Part shown: positions 57,500 to 64,000 of the stretch, piece by piece
Layout: each line of letters opens with the position of its first letter
Numbering within the stretch: position 1 is the stretch's first letter
Source: Jannaschia helgolandensis
Lineage (GTDB): Bacteria; Pseudomonadota; Alphaproteobacteria; Rhodobacterales; Rhodobacteraceae
Assembly: GCF_900109285.1 (NCBI RefSeq)
Contig: NZ_FNZQ01000007.1
Span: 1 to 64,000 of the forward strand
Direction: 5' to 3'
DNA: 64,000 bases
The notes under the pieces: model-generated
Told to the model about the DNA's origin: nothing
The model's input: the letters and a program-made list of their open reading frames with translations, nothing else
Databases searched by the model: none
Translations under genes and position numbers: made by a program

Positions 57500-58440
57500 C
57501 AGATCGCGTCCAGCGTCACCGCCTGACGTTCAATCGCAGCGGTGGGGGCATCTGGCGTGACAAGCTCCACCGCGCCGAATGTCTGCGCGAACCACCGCGC
57601 CAGGCTGGGCGCGTCGAAACCGTCCGGTCCCTCGGTCGCATCCAGCACCAGCCGTGAGGGGGCCCAGACCGTCAATCCGGCGTGACGCATCGACCAGTCC
57701 AGTTCGGTCCGGCTGTCGACGACCACGCAGCGACGGTCGCGGGCCGCCAAGCGCCATGCAGCCTGTTCCAGTGCCAAAAGCGCGATGCGGCGTCCGGCCA
57801 TCGGCTGATCCGTCGCGGGCGGCACGAAGTCGAGGCTGGCGACCAACACCGTCGGCACCGGATCTGCGGCCAGACGGTCCAGAAGTGCGGGCAAAGCGGC
57901 ATCGTCCTGTGCACCCGGCGGTAACAGGACCACGCGGGGCCGGGGAGTATCGTCGGACAGGTCGATGGCGGGCGATTGCGACCGCGAACGGACAATTTCC
58001 ACACCCAGAAGATGCGGCCCGCGGTCCAGCTTTTCGATCCGCACGAAGACACGGGCGGCGCGGTCGTGCTGCAGGACGCGCGCGGCCAGCCGTTCGGCCA
58101 GCGTTTCCAGCAGGTTCATGCGCTCTGCGTCCAACACCGTATCGATCGCCTCGATCAGCGTGTCATAGCTCAGGATGCCATCGACATCGTCGCTGACGAT
58201 GGCTTCGGTGTCGGGGATAACTTCCGCGACGATGTCGAAGCGCACCCGTTGCGTGATGCCGCGTTCCAGCTGGAATGCACCGATCTCGACCTCGCGGATA
58301 TGATCGCGCAGGGAAATGCGGTCCAGCGGCAGTCCTGTCGCGCGCGCCCGGTCCAGCGGGGCGGCGAAGGCAAGGCGCAGAGCTTCCTGCTCGGACTCAG
58401 TATCGCTGGCTGGGGCATGCGGGACGGAACGGACGGACAT
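57499..58440 (-). CDS. folB: Dihydroneopterin aldolase with extra C-terminal domain
   Basis: 313-aa protein. The N-terminal FolB domain (about residues 40-155) has LRDHIREVEIGAFQLERG, LSYDTLIEAI, NLLETLAERLAARVL and RIEKLD. FolB is usually ~120 aa; here an extra ~155 residues follow (about 156-313) with VVLLPPGAQD, DWSMRHAGLTVWAPS and DAPSLARWFAQTF, which I cannot assign. No folK follows. It overlaps folP by ATGA. Confidence 0.85.
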   Translation of the reverse strand: MSVRSVPHAPASDTESEQEALRLAFAAPLDRARATGLPLDRISLRDHIREVEIGAFQLERGITQRVRFDIVAEVIPDTEAIVSDDVDGILSYDTLIEAIDTVLDAERMNLLETLAERLAARVLQHDRAARVFVRIEKLDRGPHLLGVEIVRSRSQSPAIDLSDDTPRPRVVLLPPGAQDDAALPALLDRLAADPVPTVLVASLDFVPPATDQPMAGRRIALLALEQAAWRLAARDRRCVVVDSRTELDWSMRHAGLTVWAPSRLVLDATEGPDGFDAPSLARWFAQTFGAVELVTPDAPTAAIERQAVTLDAI

Positions 58441-58540
58441 GGCGGACCTCGCGATCGGAGCAGACAGGGCGTCCCCCTCAGACCACGGCAGGCGCGCGGA
58501 CGAAAGCCCCGGCGTGTGCCGGAGGGTCCGGAGGCGACCT

Positions 58541-59227
58541 TCAGGCGTCAGGACCCTGTCTGTGGAAAATGTGCCGCCCGACCTTGACCGTACGCGGATA
58601 GGCAGCTGCCCAGTAAGGGTCTACATAATCGGCGTGGTAGAGCGTTGCATTGCGGGTAAGCAGACGTGGAGCGCCATCGATCAGACGCCGGGCAACCCGC
58701 CCTGCCTTGTCCCATGCCTTGGGTTCGGTGACCCGTTCGGGGATACCATCACAGGTATAGCTGAACTGACATGCGTTCAGTTTTCCCGTGCCCTGATTGA
58801 CGACCTCGCAGACCGTGTCCGGATACCGCTTGGAATCGACGCGGTTCAGAACGACTTCGGCCACGGCAACCTGACCGTCCAGCGGCTCGCCCCTGGCTTC
58901 GAAATAGATCGCCTCGGTCAGGCAACGCCATTGCGCATCGCCGGTGGCCGGGGGCGTATCAACGAGTGCGGTATCGTTTTGAACACCGGGGTCGCGGTTT
59001 TCATCGCGCAATCGTGCCTTTCCCTGTTGCGACAAAGGCTGCGCCGCTCGCACCAGTTCTGTGTCCGGCGCATCCCGCGTCAAGCTGGCGAGGCGGCTGA
59101 ACCCCCGCATTTCCACCCCGCCGGCTATCGACATGGCCAGCGATTGCGCCTGCGCAGCCTGCGTGGTGGCCAGGATCAACCCGACGCAGACGAACAACAG
59201 GCCCGTAAGGGCCTTTTTCCAGATCAT
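58541..59227 (-). CDS. SleB-like cell wall hydrolase
   Basis: 228-aa exported hydrolase. The signal peptide is IWKKALTGLLFVCVGLILA followed by AQA. The hydrolase_2 domain has CLTEAIYFEARGEPLDGQVAV with the catalytic glutamate, VVLNRVDSKRYPDTVC and CQFSYTCDG. It cleaves peptidoglycan. The ATG at 59227 gives the signal peptide. Confidence 0.88.
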   Translation of the reverse strand: MIWKKALTGLLFVCVGLILATTQAAQAQSLAMSIAGGVEMRGFSRLASLTRDAPDTELVRAAQPLSQQGKARLRDENRDPGVQNDTALVDTPPATGDAQWRCLTEAIYFEARGEPLDGQVAVAEVVLNRVDSKRYPDTVCEVVNQGTGKLNACQFSYTCDGIPERVTEPKAWDKAGRVARRLIDGAPRLLTRNATLYHADYVDPYWAAAYPRTVKVGRHIFHRQGPDA

Positions 59228-59424
59228 CGACAATTCGTACCCCTGAACCGTTTCATCCCGCGCAAGGCCTACACGGCTCGCGTTAGCGAAGCGTGAATCC
59301 GGCGCTTGTTGCGTCATGGGGGGAATTGGGACCGGCAACGATGATGCGCAATGCGACCGGTCGCCTTCGCTACGTCACGGCACCAGAGTCCGCGGTATCT
59401 TGCCGTTGCGGGCAAATTTCGGCG

Positions 59425-61956
59425 TCAATCCGCCTTTTTCGCTGCGAGTATCGTGGCTTGTGCTGCGGCCAGCTTGGCGACTGGCACACGGAACGGAGAA
59501 CAGCTGACATAGTCGAACCCTGCAAAGCGGCAGAAGGCGATCGATTCGGGGTTGCCGCCATGTTCGCCGCACAGCCCCAGGATCACCTTTGGGTTCGCCT
59601 TGCGACCGCGTGAGGCCCCCAGCAGCAGCAACTCGCCCACGCCCTCGACGTCCAGCGTTCCGAAGGGGTCTTCCGGGTAGACGCCTTCGTTGACATAGGC
59701 CGACATGAACCGGCCAGCATCGTCGCGGGACAACCCATAGGTCATCTGCGTCAGATCATTGGTTCCGAAGCTGAGGAACGCTGCCTGTTCAGCAATTTCC
59801 CCGGCCCGCAAGGCCGCGCGCGGCGTTTCCACCATGACGCCAAGGTCATAGTCGAAATCAACGCCGGTTTCGTCACGCACCTTTGCCGCCACCCCGTCCA
59901 GCCGACGCTTGACCAGTTCGACTTCGCGTCGCGCGGTTACCAGCGGGATCATGATTTCGGGCCGCACGTCCACACCCTTGGCCAAGGCGGCGACCGTCGC
60001 TTCGAAAATGGCGCGGGCCTGCATTTCATAGATTTCGGGCAGGGCAATGCCCAACCGTACGCCGCGCATGCCCAGCATGGGGTTGTATTCCTGCATCGAC
60101 TCGATCCGGGCTTTTACCTCCGACAGGGGCCGGTCCAACGCCTCGGCCAAAGATCTGATGCCGTCGGTTTCATTGGGCAGAAATTCATGCAGCGGCGGAT
60201 CCAGCAAGCGGATGCAGACCGGCAGGCCAGACATAAGGCTGAACAAAGCGGTGAAATCGTCGCGCTGCATCGGCAGCAGGCGATCCAGGGCGGCGGCGCG
60301 ATCGGCCCCCGTTTCAGCGAAGATCATCTCGCGCATGACGGTCAGGCGTCCGCTTTCGAAGAACATATGCTCCGTCCGGCACAGGCCGATACCGTCGACG
60401 CCAAATGTGCGCGACAAAGTTGCGTCGGCTACCGTGTCGGCGTTGACCCGGATGCCGATGTCCCGGACATCATCCGACCAGGCCATCAGGTCGCCAAAGG
60501 CCCCGTTCAGCGCCGGTTCGGTGGTGGCGACGCGACCTTCCATCACTTCGCCGGTGGAACCGTCGATCGTGATCTCATCGCCTTCGCGCAGCACACGTCC
60601 GTCGGCCAGGATCACGCGACGCTTTTTATGGCTGACGTGCAGTCCGATCGCGCCGGTAACGCAGGGCAGGCCCAGACCGCGTGCGATGACGGCTGCGTGA
60701 CTGGTCGTGCCGCCGCGTTCTGTCAGCACCGCATCGGCGGCATGCATGCCGCGTACGTCGTCGGGCGAAGTTTCACGCCGAACCAGAATGCAGGCCTCGT
60801 CGCGCGATTGCGCAGCCTGCGCGGCCGCACTGTCGAATACGATCCGACCGGCAGCGGCTCCGGGCGAGGCGGCGATACCGCGCGCCAGAACAACACGTTC
60901 AGCCCCGGGATCGACCTGTCGATGCAGCAGGCGCGACAGCGTATCGGGCGACACCCGCAGCAACGCCTCGGACCGCGGAATGATTCCATCGCGGGCAAGC
61001 GCGGCGGCTATGGCGACCGACGCACGGGCCTCGCGCGGGCAGCGCACGGCGTCCAGAACGGCCAGGCGACCCTGGTCGATAGTGAATTCGACCTGCATTT
61101 CCTCGCGCAGACGCTTGCGACAGCGTGCCCCGACCTTCAGCAGTTCGCCATAGACCTCGGGCAGAAGATCTTCCAGCGAAGGCCCCCGCTCGTCTCGCGT
61201 CAGATAGATCGCCTTGTCGCTGTTGCGCAAATCACGTCGGCCCATGGCCTGACCCATATAGCGGCCCGTGACCTTCGGCTCGCCGGTGGCGGGGTTGACG
61301 AATTGCACGACGCCAGACCCCGATTGCCCCGGTCCCATGCCCTGCGCCATGCGTTGAACGACCAGACCCAGTCCGGCATCGCCGGGCGCGCCCTTGGCCT
61401 GTCGCAACAGACGGGCAGAGGTGCCATCCCAAGCGCGCGCCATCGAGCGCAGAACGGCGGCCAACTGATCGGCGATGGACTGCGGGAAGGGGTCGTCGAT
61501 CTCTTCCTCGTAGATGATGCAGGCCTCGGACGGAGTCTTGGCGGCGTCAAAAGGTTCTTCGTCCAAGCGCATGACTTCAATGGCAAAAGACCGGATGAAT
61601 CTCAGATAGAGCTTGTCGGCAGCGGCATGGCCAAGCGTCTTCGACAACCAACCGTGCGCGGCGTCGTTCATGCCGATGTTCAGCACCGCGTTCGGCCCGC
61701 CCCAGTCCGCTGCTTCACTGGAAGAGCGGACGGACAGCAGCATCGGCTCGCCTTCGAACAGGCCGATCAGGGTGGCAAGGTCGGGCATCTGCCCTTCGGC
61801 GATTTCACGGACGGTGGCGAAGGGGATGGCAACAGTCTGCGGAACCGGCAGGTCCATACGGATAAGGCGTTGCAGGCACTTGGCACGGTTGCCATGCCGC
61901 GCGACCCGAATGTCGGCGGTGGGCGTGACCGGGGTGAAGCCGGGTATGTCGAGCAT
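59425..61956 (-). CDS. ppdK: PEP-binding dikinase, divergent pyruvate phosphate dikinase
   Basis: 843-aa three-domain enzyme. The N-terminal nucleotide-binding region has LLSVRSSSEAADWGG where typical PPDK has SVRSGA, so it is divergent. The swivelling phosphohistidine is in GGTTSHAAVIARGLGLPCV. The C-terminal PEP/pyruvate barrel has GIGLCRTEHMFF, SFGTNDLTQMTYG and the catalytic cysteine in LCGEHGG. The ATG at 61956 follows GAGGTTGAG. Canonical PPDK activity (pyruvate to PEP) is likely but unproven. Confidence 0.82.
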   Translation of the reverse strand: MLDIPGFTPVTPTADIRVARHGNRAKCLQRLIRMDLPVPQTVAIPFATVREIAEGQMPDLATLIGLFEGEPMLLSVRSSSEAADWGGPNAVLNIGMNDAAHGWLSKTLGHAAADKLYLRFIRSFAIEVMRLDEEPFDAAKTPSEACIIYEEEIDDPFPQSIADQLAAVLRSMARAWDGTSARLLRQAKGAPGDAGLGLVVQRMAQGMGPGQSGSGVVQFVNPATGEPKVTGRYMGQAMGRRDLRNSDKAIYLTRDERGPSLEDLLPEVYGELLKVGARCRKRLREEMQVEFTIDQGRLAVLDAVRCPREARASVAIAAALARDGIIPRSEALLRVSPDTLSRLLHRQVDPGAERVVLARGIAASPGAAAGRIVFDSAAAQAAQSRDEACILVRRETSPDDVRGMHAADAVLTERGGTTSHAAVIARGLGLPCVTGAIGLHVSHKKRRVILADGRVLREGDEITIDGSTGEVMEGRVATTEPALNGAFGDLMAWSDDVRDIGIRVNADTVADATLSRTFGVDGIGLCRTEHMFFESGRLTVMREMIFAETGADRAAALDRLLPMQRDDFTALFSLMSGLPVCIRLLDPPLHEFLPNETDGIRSLAEALDRPLSEVKARIESMQEYNPMLGMRGVRLGIALPEIYEMQARAIFEATVAALAKGVDVRPEIMIPLVTARREVELVKRRLDGVAAKVRDETGVDFDYDLGVMVETPRAALRAGEIAEQAAFLSFGTNDLTQMTYGLSRDDAGRFMSAYVNEGVYPEDPFGTLDVEGVGELLLLGASRGRKANPKVILGLCGEHGGNPESIAFCRFAGFDYVSCSPFRVPVAKLAAAQATILAAKKAD

Positions 61957-62106
61957 GGTCTCAACCTCGGACAAGTGTGCAGATGCAGCATAACTTAATG
62001 TTGCGCCGCAGCATAGCAAGTTTACGAGGCCGATCCTAAGATTTCCGTAACGTCTGCCTAGCCCTCGATACGTCGAAATGCCGGTGTGTTGCCGGTATGC
62101 CGTCGG

Positions 62107-62124
62107 GTATTACTCCGGTATTAC
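62107..62124. repeat. Tandem GTATTAC pair upstream of the dikinase gene
   Basis: GTATTAC occurs at 62107-62113 and 62118-62124 (11-bp period), the same arrangement as at 32298-32315. It overlaps CTCCGG/CCGGAG (62113-62118 and 62125-62130). It lies about 150 bp before the ppdK start in the spacer to glyS, so an operator role is possible. Confidence 0.5.
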
Positions 62125-62140
62125 CCGGAGCATACCATAT

Positions 62141-64000
62141 TTACGCGCTGATCCGCGACAGGTCGGCAATCTTGGTGCAGGTGCGCACGATTTCCGACAG
62201 CATGTTCAGGCGATTCCGGCGCAGGATCGGAGTATCGGCATTGACCTGCACCGCCTCGAAAAACGCATCCACCGGCGCGCGCAGGTCGGCCAGCGCGGTC
62301 ATGGCGACGGGGTAGTCCTCGGACGTCAGCGCCGCATCGATCTTCGGACGGGCAGCTTCGATGGCATCGAACAGCGCGCGTTCCTCGTCGGTCTCGGCCA
62401 GCTTGCGCTCGGCACCGTAGCTGTATTCGACGCCGTCCTGTTCTTCGGCCTGCGTCAGGATGTTTTTCGCCCGCCGGTAACCCTGCGTTAGGTTTTCCCC
62501 GTTATCGGTGGTCAGGAAGGCATTGAGGGCGCGGGCGCGGGCCACAAGGTCGGTCAGGTCGTCGGTCCGGTCGCCGGTGAGGCAGGCGTCGATGACATCG
62601 TGACGAATGCCCTCGTCGCGGAGGTGGACCTTGAGGCGGTCGTGGAGGAAGGCGAGGAGGTTTTCTCTGCGGAGGTTTTCTTCTTCGGAAAGGCGCGGTT
62701 CTATGCGGTCTTTCTCGTCGACTGGTTCGAGAATATCCAGTGGGTCACTCTTTGGATCGGGTAAACCGTCAGCGGCCGCGAGGACGGATTGCAAAGCGAT
62801 CCGAGACCGCTTCCTTGCGTTCTCTTCAGAAGAAAGGAGTGCGGAATTAATAATTCGACCGAGAGGAAGCGACAGTTCCGACTGCAACACCAGCCGAATA
62901 ACCCCCAAAGCCGCCCGCCGCAGCGCATAGGGATCCTTCGAGCCGGTCGGCTTCTCATCAATCGCCCAGAACCCGGCCAGCGTGTCCAGTTTGTCCGCCA
63001 GCGCCACGGCCACCGAGACTGGCGCGGTCGGCACGTCGTCGGACGGCCCGAGCGGCGAGTAATGCTCCTGTGCGGCGGCGGCGACCTGCGGGACTTCGCC
63101 TGCGGCTTCGGCATAATAGCGGCCCATCAGGCCCTGAAGTTCGGGGAACTCGTAGACCATTTCGGACGACAGGTCGGCCTTGGCCAGACGCGCGGCGCGC
63201 TCGGCCAGATCGGGGTCGGCGTCGACGGCGGGGGCGATTTCGCGGGCGAGGGCGGCGATGCGGTCGATGCGCTTGGCCTGGCTCCCGAGTTTGGCGTGGA
63301 AGGTGACATTGCCCAGCGCGTCGAGCCAGGGCGCGGCCCAGTCGTCACCGCCCGATTTGGCAATGCGTAAGTCGTTTTCCCAGAAGAATTTCGCATCGGC
63401 CAGGCGCGCGGACAGCACCTTGTTGTTGCCCGCAAGGATGGTCGCGCCGTGGTCCGCCGTTTCGCGGTTGGCGACGGTGATGAAGCAGACGATCTTGCCG
63501 GATTTATTGCGCACCGAGAAGAACTTCTGATGCTCCTTCATCGAGGTTTGCAGCACCTCGGGCGGCAGGTCGAGGTAATCGGCCCCGATCTCGCCCATCA
63601 ACACGACGGGCCATTCGACCAGCCCCGCGACCTCGGCCAGCAGGCCCTTGTCCTCGACCGCCTCCAGCCCGGCGGCGAAGGCCTGATTGGTGGCGTCCTG
63701 CCAGATGGCGTCGGCGCGTTCTTCGGACGAGAGAACCACTTTCGCGCGTTTCAGCTTGGCCTCGTAGTCGTCGAAGGATTTCACCGCGAAGCGGCCCGGC
63801 GCCATGAAGCGGTGACCTTCGGTCGTAACGCCCGAAACGATATCGTCGATGTCCAGCGGCACGATTTCCGCCCCGTCCTCGCGCACGAGAATGCACAGGA
63901 TCGACCGCAGCGGGCGCACCCATTTCAGCGACCCGGTGCCCCAGCGCATGGATTTCGGCCAGGGGAAACCGCGCACCGCCGCCTCCAGCACCTCGGCCAC
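62141..64000 (-). CDS. glyS: Glycine-tRNA ligase beta subunit (N-terminus outside window)
   Basis: 619 C-terminal residues of the beta subunit of the alpha2beta2 glycyl-tRNA synthetase, which binds tRNA-Gly. Visible blocks are WPKSMRWGTGSLKWVRP, TTEGHRFMAPG, LQTSMKEHQKFFSV, FFWENDL and SKDPYALRRAALGVIRL. About 130 N-terminal residues are missing. A stretch at about 62680-62880 is less GC-rich and appears as an insertion before the anticodon-binding part. Confidence 0.95.
   Translation of the reverse strand: MAEVLEAAVRGFPWPKSMRWGTGSLKWVRPLRSILCILVREDGAEIVPLDIDDIVSGVTTEGHRFMAPGRFAVKSFDDYEAKLKRAKVVLSSEERADAIWQDATNQAFAAGLEAVEDKGLLAEVAGLVEWPVVLMGEIGADYLDLPPEVLQTSMKEHQKFFSVRNKSGKIVCFITVANRETADHGATILAGNNKVLSARLADAKFFWENDLRIAKSGGDDWAAPWLDALGNVTFHAKLGSQAKRIDRIAALAREIAPAVDADPDLAERAARLAKADLSSEMVYEFPELQGLMGRYYAEAAGEVPQVAAAAQEHYSPLGPSDDVPTAPVSVAVALADKLDTLAGFWAIDEKPTGSKDPYALRRAALGVIRLVLQSELSLPLGRIINSALLSSEENARKRSRIALQSVLAAADGLPDPKSDPLDILEPVDEKDRIEPRLSEEENLRRENLLAFLHDRLKVHLRDEGIRHDVIDACLTGDRTDDLTDLVARARALNAFLTTDNGENLTQGYRRAKNILTQAEEQDGVEYSYGAERKLAETDEERALFDAIEAARPKIDAALTSEDYPVAMTALADLRAPVDAFFEAVQVNADTPILRRNRLNMLSEIVRTCTKIADLSRISA

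Noticed and set aside
60187-61998. Long open frame on the plus strand (over 600 codons)
   Set aside because: Fully antisense to the PPDK-like gene; low-complexity, His/Arg/Gly-rich product typical of GC-rich shadow frames.

Overview
The window is a contiguous stretch of a GC-rich alphaproteobacterial chromosome, most likely Rhodobacterales (Roseobacter/Paracoccaceae type). The evidence is the order tuf–S10–spc–alpha ribosomal genes, a bztABCD amino-acid ABC operon, a phaZ/phaC-phaP-phaR polyhydroxyalkanoate locus with PhaR-type CTGC-N3-GCAG sites, a LuxR/LuxI pair, an ATP12 chaperone, a SAM-II riboswitch ahead of metZ, and glyS next to a PEP-binding dikinase. No rRNA, tRNA, CRISPR array or insertion sequence was recognised.

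Region 1 (1–21800) is the ribosomal protein supercluster, all on the plus strand: tuf (5' end missing), rpsJ-rplC-rplD-rplW, rplB-rpsS-rplV-rpsC-rplP, rpmC-rpsQ, rplN-rplX-rplE-rpsN-rpsH-rplF-rplR-rpsE-rpmD, rplO-secY-adk, and rpsM-rpsK-rpoA-rplQ. It is cut into modules by unrelated genes: a ZntB/CorA channel after tuf, a DUF2059-type exported protein after rplW, a 2OG-Fe(II) oxygenase-like gene plus a small hypothetical after rplP, and a block after rpmD holding an exported protein, a truncated haemoglobin with a 51-aa membrane protein, NsrR and a VWA protein. Most junctions carry an intrinsic terminator, and most resumed ribosomal segments have a structured leader.

Region 2 (21801–27550): a small unknown gene, a LuxR-type regulator and LuxI-type synthase, then a tight run rarA-crcB-RluA-type synthase-HAD phosphatase-ATP12. 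Region 3 (27551–32366): bztABCD for glutamate/glutamine/aspartate/asparagine uptake, with a strong hairpin after the binding-protein gene and a terminator at the end. Region 4 (32385–37952): a frameshifted gene remnant, a GFA-like gene overlapping phaZ, then phaC, phaP and phaR, which make, coat, degrade and regulate PHA granules.

Region 5 (37974–50872) is mostly on the minus strand: a three-repeat exported protein, a class III aminotransferase, otnK (plus), dtd, a PfkB sugar kinase, and a co-directional envelope-stress-like set (zinc-ribbon membrane protein, cytochrome b561-type protein, SPFH-GYF protein, DUF2927 lipoprotein, TelA, XpaC and a 31-aa membrane peptide), then a GST. This set is the best candidate here for a poorly described multi-gene system. 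Region 6 (50744–64000): SAM-II riboswitch-metZ-GNAT, folE2, a 48-aa ORF translationally coupled to chrA, glmM-folP-folB (cell wall and folate), a cell wall hydrolase, a PPDK-like enzyme, and glyS, whose 5' end lies beyond the window.
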